Assembly: GCA_021203065.1 (NCBI GenBank)
Contig: JAJQBX010000025.1
Location: 62,001-126,000 of the forward strand
Length of the DNA stretch: 64,000 nt
DNA from: Oscillospiraceae bacterium
GTDB taxonomy: Bacteria; Bacillota; Clostridia; Oscillospirales; Ruminococcaceae
Direction of reading: 5' to 3'
Positions within the stretch are counted from its first letter, which is position 1, and each line of letters begins with the position of its first letter. The notes beneath the pieces were generated by a model. It made no database searches. It was not told the DNA's origin and saw nothing but the letters and a program-made list of their open reading frames with translations. Both the position numbers and the translations under genes were made by a program. Below, one piece after another: positions 39,285 to 48,900 of this stretch.

Positions 39285-40889
39285 ATGTACCGTGCCCTAT
39301 ACCGAAAATGGCGACCGATGACGTTTGACGACGTCGTTTCTCAGCCTCATATAACCACTACGCTCAAGCGACAGATAAGCGAGGGCAAGACTGCTCATGC
39401 CTATCTGTTCACCGGTTCACGTGGAACGGGCAAGACCACCTGCGCCAGAATCTTCGCAAAGGCTGTCAACTGCCGGAATCCTCATGACGGCAGACCATGT
39501 CTTGAGTGCGACATCTGCAAGGCTGCCGACAACGGCACTTTAAATGACATAATCGAAATAGACGCCGCATCCAACACCGGTGTCGACGATATAAGGGAGC
39601 TCAGGGAATCCACTGTCTACACTCCCGAGCTGGCGAGATATAAGGTCTACATCATTGATGAGGTTCACATGCTCTCGAATCAGGCTTGGGGCGCACTCTT
39701 AAAGATTATGGAAGAGCCCCCGGAGCATGTCAAGTTCATCTTAGCGACAACCGAAATCCATAAAGTGCCGCTCACGATAATTTCGAGGTGTCAGAGATTT
39801 GATTTCCGAAGAATTCTTCCGGAGGACATCAAGGCACGCCTCCTCTATATCGCAGAGCAGGAGAAGATAACTCTCGACGACGAAGCGGCAACGGCAATTG
39901 CAAGAATCTCCGACGGTGCGATGAGAGATGCGCTTTCGATACTTGATCAGTGCATGGCGGTAAGCGACGATATAACCGTCTCAACCGTTTCAGCCGTTTC
40001 AGGAACTGCCGACAGGTATGCACTCTATGATATTCTTGACAAGATAGCTCTTGGTCAGTCGGCTGAGGTTCTTTCGGATATAGACAAGCTTTATGCTTCG
40101 TCAAAAGACATGTCCCGCCTCTGCGACGAGCTCATCTTCCAGCTTAGAAATATAATGCTTCTGGAAACTTCCCCTGAGAATGAGAAGCTACTTGGCTGTC
40201 TTCCCGACGAGCTTAAAAAGCTTCAGGAGATAGCAGGGAAGCTCACTCTCGAGAAAACCCTTTCGCTTTTAGATATACTCCAGACCACCGGTGACTCTAT
40301 GTCCACCGCTTCTTCCAAGAGAACAGCCCTTGAAATGGCGGTGATCCGGATGTGCGGCGTCGCCTCAAAGAGGGAAGCGAGCGTCTCAGACAGCGCAGTG
40401 AGTGAGCTTAACAAGCGCATTTCCGCACTTGAGGATGAGATTGAGGAGCTCAAGCGGAGCGGAGTGAGACCTTCTTCCACCGTAAGACCGGAAAGACCGG
40501 CATCTCAGCCTCCGAAGCCGAGAGAGCCCGAGCAACAGCCGGAGCCGGAGCAGTCGCAGACACCTATACTCTTCCCGCAGTGGGACGAGGTTTTGGAGAG
40601 ACTTACCGAAGTGAATCCCGGCTGCGCAGGAGCACTGAGGGAGTCAAGAGGGATAATTTACGGCAACCGGCTGATGATCGAAGTGCAGTCGGAATTCTTC
40701 CTTAGCCTTTTCAAGAAGCCGGAGAATGCGAAATCGCTTCGTGACGTGGTCAAGGAGATAACCGGGAACAGCTATGCCATCGGCGCACGGTGCGTAAAAA
40801 AAGACCCGTCAAGCGAGCCAAAAGAGGACAAAATAGCCGAGCTTATGGAAAAAGCAAGGCGTGAGGATATACCGTTTGATATAGACTAA
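39285..40889 (+). CDS. dnaX: DNA polymerase III subunits gamma/tau
   Basis: 534 residues. Start MYRALYRKWRP is diagnostic. Walker A GSRGTGKTT (about 44-52), the zinc module with CLECDIC, Walker B DEVHMLS and sensor I ATTEIHKVP follow, then the helical collar and a Pro/Glu-rich linker (near 400-430) to a tau-type C-terminal domain. It loads the beta clamp and organises the replisome. The frame is open through the SRP RNA back to 39147, but the ATG at 39285 is chosen from the family start and the GGAG 10 bp upstream. Confidence 0.97.
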   Translation: MYRALYRKWRPMTFDDVVSQPHITTTLKRQISEGKTAHAYLFTGSRGTGKTTCARIFAKAVNCRNPHDGRPCLECDICKAADNGTLNDIIEIDAASNTGVDDIRELRESTVYTPELARYKVYIIDEVHMLSNQAWGALLKIMEEPPEHVKFILATTEIHKVPLTIISRCQRFDFRRILPEDIKARLLYIAEQEKITLDDEAATAIARISDGAMRDALSILDQCMAVSDDITVSTVSAVSGTADRYALYDILDKIALGQSAEVLSDIDKLYASSKDMSRLCDELIFQLRNIMLLETSPENEKLLGCLPDELKKLQEIAGKLTLEKTLSLLDILQTTGDSMSTASSKRTALEMAVIRMCGVASKREASVSDSAVSELNKRISALEDEIEELKRSGVRPSSTVRPERPASQPPKPREPEQQPEPEQSQTPILFPQWDEVLERLTEVNPGCAGALRESRGIIYGNRLMIEVQSEFFLSLFKKPENAKSLRDVVKEITGNSYAIGARCVKKDPSSEPKEDKIAELMEKARREDIPFDID

Positions 40890-40907
40890 ATTAAAGGAGC
40901 AATCACA

Positions 40908-41255
40908 ATGAAAGCAAGATTACCACAGGGAATGGGCGGCGGACAGCAGAATATGAACCAGATGATCCGTCAGGCTCAGAAGATGCAGGAGGAGATGGAG
41001 GCTTTCCAGACCGACTTCGAAGCAAGAGAGTTCAAAGCCACCGTCGGCGGCGGAGCTGTTGAGATAACCATGAACGGCAAGCGTGAAGTTATGGCGGTCA
41101 GCATCCAGCCGGAGGTTGTCGACCCCGAAGACGTCGAGATGCTCGAAGACCTCGTCGCAAGTGCTGTAAACGAAGTTCTCGCCCAGATCGAAACCGAATC
41201 GAATGCAGGCATGAATAAGATTACCGGCGGAATGAATATGCCGGGTATGTTCTGA
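40908..41255 (+). CDS. ybaB: YbaB/EbfC nucleoid-associated protein
   Basis: 115 residues. A Gly/Gln-rich N-terminus, a long helix MIRQAQKMQEEMEAFQTDFE, then the conserved sheet GGGAVEITMNGKREVMAVSI and a final helix-Gly/Met-rich tail. It forms a DNA-binding dimer. The gene order dnaX-ybaB-recR is conserved widely. The stop overlaps the recR start by one base. Confidence 0.95.
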   Translation: MKARLPQGMGGGQQNMNQMIRQAQKMQEEMEAFQTDFEAREFKATVGGGAVEITMNGKREVMAVSIQPEVVDPEDVEMLEDLVASAVNEVLAQIETESNAGMNKITGGMNMPGMF

Positions 41256-41857
41256 TGGCGGACTCCGGTGCACTTCCGTTGACAATTCTGGCGGAGCAGT
41301 TTGCCAAGCTCCCGGGAATAGGTATGAAGACGGCGCAAAGGCTTTCCTATTTCGTCATGTCGATGACCGACGAGGAGGCTCAGACCTTTGCCGACGCCAT
41401 TGTCAACGCTCATAAAACCGTTCATTGCTGCAAAATTTGCCAGAACCTTACCGAAAAGGAGATCTGCTCGGTCTGTTCAGATGAGCAGAGAGACCATTCC
41501 ACCATCTGCGTTGTCGAAAGCCCGAAGGACATCGCCGCATTCGAGCGCACCAAGGAGTATAGGGGCGTCTATCACGTCCTCCACGGTCTCATCTCCCCGA
41601 TTGACGGCGTTACCCCGGACAAGCTTCGGGTCAACGAGCTCTTAAAGAGAATCGGAGACGGAACTGTCAATGAGGTCATCATGGCGACCAACCCCACTCC
41701 CGAGGGTGAAGCGACAGCGATGTACTTAAGTAAGCTCTTAAAGCCCCTTGGCGTAAAGACCACCCGCTTGGCATTCGGTCTTCCGATAGGCGCAATGCTC
41801 GAATATGCCGACGAGGTAACCCTTTTCAAGGCACTCGAGAACCGGAACGAGATCTGA
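41255..41857 (+). CDS. recR: recombination protein RecR
   Basis: 200 residues. An N-terminal helix-hairpin-helix (KLPGIGMKTAQRL), a four-Cys zinc finger (CKICQNLTEKEICSVC around 57-72), a Toprim domain (VVESPKDIAAFERT) and the C-terminal TRLAFGLPIGAMLEYAD segment are all present. With RecO and RecF it loads RecA at gaps. Confidence 0.97.
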   Translation: MADSGALPLTILAEQFAKLPGIGMKTAQRLSYFVMSMTDEEAQTFADAIVNAHKTVHCCKICQNLTEKEICSVCSDEQRDHSTICVVESPKDIAAFERTKEYRGVYHVLHGLISPIDGVTPDKLRVNELLKRIGDGTVNEVIMATNPTPEGEATAMYLSKLLKPLGVKTTRLAFGLPIGAMLEYADEVTLFKALENRNEI

Positions 41858-41878
41858 ACTTAAGATGGAGGTATTCTT

Positions 41879-42643
41879 ATGACAAATAAAAACCCTCCTT
41901 TTGAAATAACGCCCGAGATTAACTCCCAAGTGGACGAAATCAGAGGGCTTATTGGCGTTTTAGAGAATTCGCAGAAATTGTCTACAAACCCCACTCTTCG
42001 CCGTGCAAACCGGATAAAAACCATCTACGGCTCACTCGCCATTGAACAGAACACCCTCACTCTTGAGGGCGTGACTGCTGTCCTCAACGGCAAGCGTGTC
42101 CTTGCGCCTCCTGCCGACATAGAAGAGGTCAGAAACGCCTATGAAATCTACGAACGCCTTGATCAGCTGAACCCCTATTCGATTGATGATCTGGTTTCGG
42201 CTCATGGCGTCATGATGCGTGGGCTTATCTCCGAATGCGGAATGTTCCGCACAAAGCCGGTTGGCGTCGTCGATAAGGACGGCAACATAGTTCATTTCGG
42301 AACGCTCCCGGATTATGTCCCCGAAGCTGTTTCGAACTTGCTCAGTTGGGCGGAAAATTCCGGCATCGACCCGATAATCTTGGGCTGCGTCGTTCATTAT
42401 GAGTTAGAGCTTATCCATCCGTTTTTAGACGGCAACGGCAGAATCGGGCGGCTTTGGCACACGCTGATTTTATCGAAATACAATCCCTTATTTGCATGGC
42501 TTCCGGTTGAATCAGTAGTCCACGACAGGCAGGAGGAGTATTGCGAGGCGATAAACCGCTCAAATTATGAGTGCAGCTCCACCGAATTCATAAAGTTTAT
42601 GCTTTCAGCAATAAAGGAAGCCCTCAAGGAGGTCGAGCCCTGA
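41879..42643 (+). CDS. Fic-domain protein (second copy)
   Basis: 254 residues, unrelated in detail to the Fic protein at 19724. The active loop HPFLDGNGRIGR (catalytic H180) is complete. An N-terminal helix carries SLAIEQN (S52, E56), close to the (S/T)xxxE(G/N) inhibitory motif but with Gln in the Gly/Asn position. The C-terminus is short and has no winged helix. It sits between recR and tadA with GGAGG before the ATG and overlaps tadA by TGATG, so it is part of a housekeeping operon. Confidence 0.88.
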   Translation: MTNKNPPFEITPEINSQVDEIRGLIGVLENSQKLSTNPTLRRANRIKTIYGSLAIEQNTLTLEGVTAVLNGKRVLAPPADIEEVRNAYEIYERLDQLNPYSIDDLVSAHGVMMRGLISECGMFRTKPVGVVDKDGNIVHFGTLPDYVPEAVSNLLSWAENSGIDPIILGCVVHYELELIHPFLDGNGRIGRLWHTLILSKYNPLFAWLPVESVVHDRQEEYCEAINRSNYECSSTEFIKFMLSAIKEALKEVEP

Positions 42644-43101
42644 TGGAAAGTCACGAATATTACATGAAATGCGCCCTTGACCTTGCCGAAAGGGCGTATT
42701 CTTTGGGAGAAGCTCCGGTAGGTGCGGTCATCGTTAAAGATGCGACCGGAGAGATTGTGGGGGAGGGTTACAATCTCCGTGAATCGGCGAAATCCCCGCT
42801 TGCGCATGCCGAAATAATGGCGATAGACGAGGCGAGTAAAACCTTAGGCGGCTGGCGTCTCATCGGTTGCACAATGTATGTCACTCTCGAGCCCTGCCCC
42901 ATGTGCGCCGGAGCGATAATAAATTCAAGACTCCCAAGAGTCGTCTACGGAGCAACCGACCCGAAATCCGGTTCACTTGAGTCGGTCATAAACCTCTTTG
43001 ACCTCCCGTATAACCATAAACCGGAAGTGATTTCGGGAGTATTGGCTGAGGAGTGCTCGGAGATTTTGAGCAGGTTTTTCAGGGAACTCCGGAGGAGGTA
43101 A
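42643..43101 (+). CDS. tadA: tRNA-specific adenosine deaminase TadA
   Basis: 152 residues. Deaminase motifs: HAEIMAI (His ligand, catalytic Glu) and PCPMCAGAI (two Cys ligands), followed by YGATDPKSG. TadA converts A34 to inosine in tRNA-Arg(ACG). ATG 42643 overlaps the fic stop and fits the family start. A stop TAA is shared with the first base of the palindromic repeat F. Confidence 0.94.
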   Translation: MESHEYYMKCALDLAERAYSLGEAPVGAVIVKDATGEIVGEGYNLRESAKSPLAHAEIMAIDEASKTLGGWRLIGCTMYVTLEPCPMCAGAIINSRLPRVVYGATDPKSGSLESVINLFDLPYNHKPEVISGVLAEECSEILSRFFRELRRR

Positions 43102-43165
43102 CCCCTCAGTCAGCTTCGCTGAAGTTCACTTGCGAACTTCTTCGCTCACCCTTAACAGGGGAGCC
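43101..43165. repeat. palindromic repeat, copy F, with a nested hairpin insert
   Basis: ACCCCTCAGT starts at the last base of the tadA stop. It has the usual layout read inverted, but an extra GAAGTTC-ACTTGC-GAACTTC hairpin is inserted between the two halves. Copy G follows in inverted orientation 41 bp downstream. Confidence 0.8.
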
Positions 43166-43206
43166 ATTTTCATTCTATACAACATAACTTTTGAGAGAAT
43201 ATAAAA

Positions 43207-43260
43207 AGCCTCCCCTGTCAAGGGGAGGTGGACGCACCGCAGGTGCGGACGGAGGGGTTA
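43207..43260. repeat. palindromic repeat, copy G (abuts ridA)
   Basis: GCCTCCCCTGTCAAGGGGAGG, then CGCACCGCAGGTGCG, then GGAGGGGTTA; the last bases are the stop codon of ridA on the minus strand. Confidence 0.85.
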
Positions 43261-43629
43261 CACCTCCGCCACAACCTCAACCTCAACGAGTGCGCCCTTT
43301 GGCAGAGCCGCAACCTCTACACAGCTTCTTGCCGGCTTGCCGGTGAAGTACTTTTCGTAGACTGCGTTGAACTTCCCGAAGTCGGCGATGTTGTCAAGGA
43401 AGCAGGTTGTCTTGACGACCTTCTCAAGGCTTGAGCCTGCGGCTTTCAGGACTTCTGAAAGATTTTTGCAGACCTGCTCCGTCTGAGCCTCGATTTCAGT
43501 TCCGACGAGGACGCCGGTCTCAGGATCAAGGGGAATCTGCCCGGAGGAATAGACCATGTTTCCGGAAATGATTGCCTGCGAATAAGGTCCTATAGCCGCA
43601 GGTGCTGATTTTGTGAATACTGCGTTCAT
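43258..43629 (-). CDS. ridA: RidA (YjgF/YER057c/UK114) enamine deaminase
   Basis: 123 residues. Family marks are [27 protein letters not shown], the [14 protein letters not shown] strand and the terminal [19 protein letters not shown] with the conserved Arg. It hydrolyses reactive 2-aminoacrylate-type enamines made by PLP enzymes. ATG 43629 follows AAAGGA. It is the last gene of the mgtE-GNAT-ridA operon. Confidence 0.95.
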   Translation of the reverse strand: MNAVFTKSAPAAIGPYSQAIISGNMVYSSGQIPLDPETGVLVGTEIEAQTEQVCKNLSEVLKAAGSSLEKVVKTTCFLDNIADFGKFNAVYEKYFTGKPARSCVEVAALPKGALVEVEVVAEV

Positions 43630-43660
43630 TGAAATTATCCTTTCTTTATATAGATTTATT

Positions 43661-44095
43661 TTACAAATTGGTCTCCATCCAGAGATGCAAGCTTCCATCC
43701 TCAAACTTCGGCTCAGAAATCGCCATGAACCCGCACTTTTCATAGAAGCCTTTTGCGCACTCCTGCGCATGCACTAAAACCTTTTCCGCTCCGAAATGCT
43801 CTTTCGAAATTAAGAGAGCTTCGGAGACTATTTTTTTGCCGAGACCGGTTCTTCTTCTCACAGCGATAACTCTGCCGATGAGGGCGGTTTTCGTTTCGCT
43901 GTCATAGAGAATCCGAAGATAAGCCGCAATGCCGCTATCGTCTTTAAGCCAGACGTGGGTGGCATTTCTGTCGTCACCGTCGACGTCCCTGCAAACCCTC
44001 TCCTGCTCCATTATAAAGACGTCGGAGCGGAGATAGAGTATATCATAGAGCTCGTCCTTTGTGAGCTCGCTATAGGTTTTGACTACTAATTCCAT
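43661..44095 (-). CDS. GNAT family acetyltransferase (ElaA-like)
   Basis: 144 residues. The ElaA/YjdJ-type start ([20 protein letters not shown]), the beta-bulge ligand loop with acetyl-CoA-binding [15 protein letters not shown] (R/Q-x-x-G-x-G/A) and the [11 protein letters not shown] helix are visible. The substrate is unknown. The ATG at 44095 comes 12 bp after the mgtE stop, in the middle of the operon. Confidence 0.85.
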   Translation of the reverse strand: MELVVKTYSELTKDELYDILYLRSDVFIMEQERVCRDVDGDDRNATHVWLKDDSGIAAYLRILYDSETKTALIGRVIAVRRRTGLGKKIVSEALLISKEHFGAEKVLVHAQECAKGFYEKCGFMAISEPKFEDGSLHLWMETNL

Positions 44096-44107
44096 GTTAA
44101 CCACCAA

Positions 44108-45475
44108 TCAAATTTTCAGAATAGCCGTTGCAATCCAGAAGTATGCCAGAAGAGAAGTTGCGTCGACTATAGTCGTGATGAACGGGCTTGCCATGACTGC
44201 TGGGTCTATGCCTATAGCTTTTGCGCCAATAGGCAATATACAACCGATAAGCTTTGCGACAATAATTGCAATAAACAGTGTCAGGCAGATAACGAGGTCA
44301 ACGGTGATCGTCACAGCCGGATTGCCTAAGAGCAGGTTGTCAATAAGAAAAAGCTTGAGGAAGTTGAACACGGCAAGAACTGCGCCACACGTGAGAGCTA
44401 CTCTGAGTTCTTTCCAGATAACTCTTCCGATGTCCCGAAGATTGATGTCGCCTAAAGAAAGACCACGAATAATGGTAGCAGAGGATTGTCCTCCGGCATT
44501 ACCGCCCGAATCCATAAGCATAGGAATATATGCGGTAAGGACGACGCTTGCCGCCAGCTTTTCCTCAAATCCGGTGATGATGGCACTTGTAAACGTTGAA
44601 GACACAAGCAAAAGAAGAAGCCACGGAATGCGCTTTCTGAACATTTCGAAGACGCTTGTCTTGAAATAGGGCTTGTCGGACGGCATGATAGCCGCCATCT
44701 TTTCGATGTCCTCGGTGCTCTCGTCGGTGAGGACGTCGATAGCGTCGTCAACCGTTACGATTCCGACGAGTTTTTTCTCGTCGTCGACAACGGGAATGGC
44801 GAGGAGGTTATACTTTGCGAGGTCTCTTGCTACAGTTTCCTTGTCATCTTTCGTGCCGACGGAGATGACATTTGTGTCCATGATGTCGCCGACGGTCGTT
44901 TCGGGGTCGGCGGTGAGAAGCTCGAGGAGCGAAACGACGCCCAAAAGCACTCTGTCCTCAGTGACGTAGCAGGTGTAGATGGTCTCCTTGACAACGCCGA
45001 GCTTGCGTATCTTGACGAACGCCTCGTCAACCGTCATCTCCTTTGCAAAGTAGATGAACTCGGTCGTCATGACGCTTCCTGCGCTGTCGTCGGGGTAGGC
45101 GAGGAGCTCGTTAATCTGCCGCCTCGTCGCTTCGTCGGTGTTCTTAAGAATCCTGTTGACAACGTTAGCGGGCATTTCTTCGATAATATCGACGGTATCA
45201 TCCAAGAAGAGCTCGTCAACGAGGTCTCTTATTTCCTTGTCGGAAAACGCCAAGATAAGCTGCTCCTGCATATCTGAGTCAAGATATGAGAAGGTTTCGT
45301 AGGCAAGCTCCTTCGGCAGAAGCCGGAAGATGAGGGGAATATCCTTTTCCTCAGCCTCTTCAAAGATAGAAGCAATGTCCGCCGGGTTCATCTCAGCCAT
45401 GATGGTCTTGAGCTCGGCAAACTTTCTCTGCTCGAGGAGCTTGATTACAATGTCGAATACTGTTGTTCTTTCCAT
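44108..45475 (-). CDS. mgtE: MgtE-type magnesium transporter
   Basis: 455 residues. An N-terminal superhelical domain (residues 1-130), two CBS domains (about 130-255) that sense cytosolic Mg2+, a plug helix and five membrane helices with the conserved PMLMDSGGNAGGQSS pore loop. Mg2+ enters through a gated channel. The ATG at 45475 follows GGAGGG; a TTG lies upstream in frame at 45490. A 240-nt leader with an own promoter precedes it and encodes a 14-residue peptide. Confidence 0.95.
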   Translation of the reverse strand: MERTTVFDIVIKLLEQRKFAELKTIMAEMNPADIASIFEEAEEKDIPLIFRLLPKELAYETFSYLDSDMQEQLILAFSDKEIRDLVDELFLDDTVDIIEEMPANVVNRILKNTDEATRRQINELLAYPDDSAGSVMTTEFIYFAKEMTVDEAFVKIRKLGVVKETIYTCYVTEDRVLLGVVSLLELLTADPETTVGDIMDTNVISVGTKDDKETVARDLAKYNLLAIPVVDDEKKLVGIVTVDDAIDVLTDESTEDIEKMAAIMPSDKPYFKTSVFEMFRKRIPWLLLLLVSSTFTSAIITGFEEKLAASVVLTAYIPMLMDSGGNAGGQSSATIIRGLSLGDINLRDIGRVIWKELRVALTCGAVLAVFNFLKLFLIDNLLLGNPAVTITVDLVICLTLFIAIIVAKLIGCILPIGAKAIGIDPAVMASPFITTIVDATSLLAYFWIATAILKI

Positions 45476-45479
45476 AAAA

Positions 45480-45716
45480 AATCCCTCCAATTCGTGTAAT
45501 AATCAGAGGAAAGGCAAATGGAATATATCCCTGAACCGAGTTAAGCCAAATTAGGACTTAAGATTCAGAGAACATTCGGGAGTATACAGCCGCAGCTTCC
45601 ACAGCGGCATATGCTCTTTTTCATGCTTTTCCCCGAGGTATGGGGCTACTACTGCCGGAATCCACGATTTTCACTCCTTATGTAAGATATATTTTTCGGC
45701 TTTCTGCCGAACACAT
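45480..45716 (-). promoter_or_regulatory. structured mgtE leader, probably regulatory
   Basis: The transcript from the promoter at 45719-45747 would have about 240 nt before the mgtE ATG. It contains a 5' hairpin TTCGGC-AGAAA-GCCGAA (45711-45695), a peptide ORF (45665-45621), a GCCGC/GCGGC hairpin (45614-45582) and a nested stem CTGAA..TTAAG/CTTAA..TTCAG (45568-45531). It does not show the M-box consensus as I know it. Magnesium-responsive control is inferred. Confidence 0.6.
45621..45665 (-). CDS. leader peptide in the mgtE 5' region (14 residues)
   Basis: GTG start at 45665 with AAGGAG 8 bp upstream; the frame reads VDSGSSSPIPRGKA and stops at 45621. The ribosome binding site is better than that of many genes here. 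Three serines and two prolines in a row of seven residues could slow or destabilise ribosomes, as in MgtL. It lies inside a structured leader. Confidence 0.55.
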   Translation of the reverse strand: MDSGSSSPIPRGKA

Positions 45717-45718
45717 CA

Positions 45719-45747
45719 ATTATAGCTCACTTTGAAGTGTATGTCAA
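45719..45747 (-). promoter_or_regulatory. promoter of mgtE
   Basis: Minus strand: TTGACA (45747-45742), 17-bp spacer, TATAAT (45724-45719), a perfect consensus promoter 245 bp upstream of the ATG. Confidence 0.8.
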
Positions 45748-45836
45748 TATCACCTGCGTTAAAAAATTTCAAAGTCTATGTGATGTGAAAATATGAAACC
45801 AGCTATAATAAGTTTTTAGCCACTTTAGATTTGGTA

Positions 45837-45865
45837 TTGCATTTTGCAAAGAGCCCTGCTATAAT
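45837..45865 (+). promoter_or_regulatory. promoter of the GH2 gene
   Basis: TTGCAT (45837-45842), 17-bp spacer, TATAAT (45860-45865), 75 bp before the start. Confidence 0.65.
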
Positions 45866-45939
45866 GGGCTCGCAAAGCCGATTTGGGCGATGCGAAGAAT
45901 TTGAATTACAATTACTTTTTTGTACGGAGGTACAACAAT

Positions 45940-48900
45940 ATGAAAAGAACTTTATGGAACGCCGGCTGGCAGTTTGCCCTTAAGAAGCCGGACGAAAAGC
46001 CGGTAGAATCGGATTTCGTGCCTGTCGACATCCCTCACGACTGGCTCATCACCGACACCCGCCATCTCTATGCCGACGGAGACGGCTATTACAAAAAGAC
46101 ATTCACACTTACAAATACTTCCGGAAAGGTCTACATCCTCAGATTTGAGGGCGTCTATATGGACTCGACCGTTTATCTCAACGGGGAGCAGATCTATGAG
46201 TGGAAGTACGGCTACACCACCTTTGATGTTCTGCTTGAGAACGTCAGGGAGGGAGAAAACGAGATTGAAGTTCTCGTAAGACACCGCAACCCCAACTCAC
46301 GCTGGTATTCGGGTGCAGGAATTTTCAGAAGCGTTTATCTTACCGAATCGGGCGAGAATAGAATTGTTCCCGATGGCGTCTACTTCTGCCCCGAGAAGAC
46401 GGAAGACGGCTGGAAAGCCATCATCGACACTGAGATTACAGGCTCTGGCGAAGCCACACTCCGGCACACTGTTTCCGGTATGGACGGCGATTCGGTCAGC
46501 ATCAAGGCTGACGTGACACTTGACGGAAGTGTCAGCACCAACTCTCAGGAAATCACTCTCGGCGATGTTCACGTATGGGACGTAGACGACCCGTATCTTT
46601 ACACACTGAAAACCGAACTCATCAAAGACGGCGAGACCGTTTACGAGGTCTCCCAGCGTGTCGGCTTCAAGACGGTCAGGTTTGACCCCGACCACGGCTT
46701 CTTCCTCAACGGCAGACACCTTAAAATAAACGGCGCATGCCTCCACCACGATCAGGGCGCATTGGGCTCAGCCGTCAACAAGGAGACCACTCGCCGTCAG
46801 CTTGAGAAGATGATCGAGATGGGTGTAAACTCGATAAGAACCTCCCACAATCCCCCGAGCGTCGAGCTCATGGATTTAGCGGACGAGATGGGAATATTGA
46901 TCGACTCCGAGTGCTTTGACATGTGGGAATTAAAGAAGACCACCTATGACTATGCACGCTTCTTCCCCGAGTGGCACGAGAAAGACGTTCGAAGCTGGAT
47001 AAGAAGAGACCGCAACCACGTTTCTGTCATCATGTGGAGCATCGGAAACGAAATCTATGACACTCACGCCTCCAAAAGAGGAGTCGAGCTTACGGATGAG
47101 CTGACAAGATGCGTCCATATCGACGACTACCGCCGCATGCATCCTATCACCATCGGCTCAAACTATATGACATGGCAGGGGGCACAGAACTGTGCCGAGC
47201 ATATCGAGACCGTCGGCTATAACTACACCGAGCGTCTTTACAACGAGCACCATGCAAAGCACCCCGACTGGGTAATCTACGGAAGCGAAACCGCCTCTAC
47301 AATCCAGTCAAGAGGAACATACCACTTCCCGGCATCAAAGGTCTGCACCACCCACGACGACCACCAGTGCTCATCACTGATGAACTGCGCAACCGGTTGG
47401 GGAGCTGTTTCACCCGAATATAACATCATTCAGGACAGAAAGCACGAATTCTCCTTGGGTCAGTACATCTGGACAGCGTGGGACTACATCGGCGAGCCGA
47501 CACCCTACTGGACGAAGAATTCCTATTTCGGACATATCGACACCGCAGGCTTCCCGAAGGACTCGTTCTATGCCTATAAGGCTGAGTGGGCGAAGAATGC
47601 CGAGCCGTTTGTACACCTCTTCCCATACTGGGACTTCAACGAGGGTCAGCTTATTGACCTCTTCATCTACTCCAATTGCTACGAGTCGGAGCTCTTCGTC
47701 AACGGCGTTTCAAAGGGAAGATACACCCACGACCATGTGGACGGCGACACACTGAGCGGCAGATGGAAAGTTCCTTACGAAAAGGGAGAGATAAAGGCTG
47801 TCGGCTATGACGAAAAGGGCAACATCGTCTGCAAGCAGATCCGTCACTCGTTCGGCGACCCGAAGAAGATAGTCCTCACTCCGAACAAGACCACCCTTAA
47901 AGCCGACTGCGAGGATCTTATCTTCATCGAAATCTCGATGGAGGACGAAAACGGCTATCCCGTCGAGAATGCCCGCTCATATGTCAACATCACCGTCACC
48001 GGAGCAGGCAGACTTGTCGGAATGGATAACGGCGATTCGAGCGACTACGGTCAGTATCAGGAAACCGAAAGAAAGCTCTTCAATGGAAAGCTTCTTGCAA
48101 TAGTCGCCGCAACCGACAAGGCTGGTGAGATTACAGTCACCGCCGAATCGAACGGTCTTCCTGCGGAAAAGCTCAGGCTCACCGCAGCTCCTGCACCTAA
48201 GCGTGAGGGTGCTTCCTGCATCCTTGAGTGCAAGCAGAGCGTCCGCTCAAAGCTTATTCCCGCAAGAAAGATCGAGCTCCATGTTTCAACACAGCATATA
48301 ACCCCGGACAGCGGCGAGTGCATCGTAACAGCCGAGATTTTCCCTAAGAATTCGTCGTTCAAAGCCTCCGACATCGGCTACAAAGTCATAAACGATTCCG
48401 GAATCGTGACAAATCTTGCCGAGGTTCAGGAGGTTGACGGAAAGATAGTCGTTGTCCCGAACGGCGACGGCGAATACAGGCTCAGAGCCTACTGCAAGAA
48501 CGGAACTGAGTACGAAGAGATTATCTCTGAAATTGAGATGCGCAGCTCCGGCTTCGGTCAGGCTGGCTTCGACCCGTACAGTGAATTCGTTCATGCGGCA
48601 CTTCACTCGAAGACGGAGGAGAATCTTCAGGACGTCGCCGAGGGTGGAGTTCTCACAAATGTCAACCGCTCCGAAATCTGGTTCAACAACGTCGATTTCG
48701 GCAAGGCGGGAACAAATAAGGTCAAGGTTGGTCTTTACCTCAACGCCTATGAGACAATCCGCTTCGAAATTGTGGATCGTGAGGGCAATTCCTACGGCAA
48801 GTTCGCATCTTTGCGTGAAGCAATTTGGAATCACTACCAGTATGAGAGCGTGACGCTCACAAAGAAGCTTTCGGGCGTCAAGGACATCTGCTTTGTCATC

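Noticed and set aside
40790..40815. A7 run near the end of dnaX as a programmed frameshift site
   Set aside because: The run lies within the last 30 codons, far from where a gamma/tau frameshift would act, and no stem or ribosome-site stimulator is visible.
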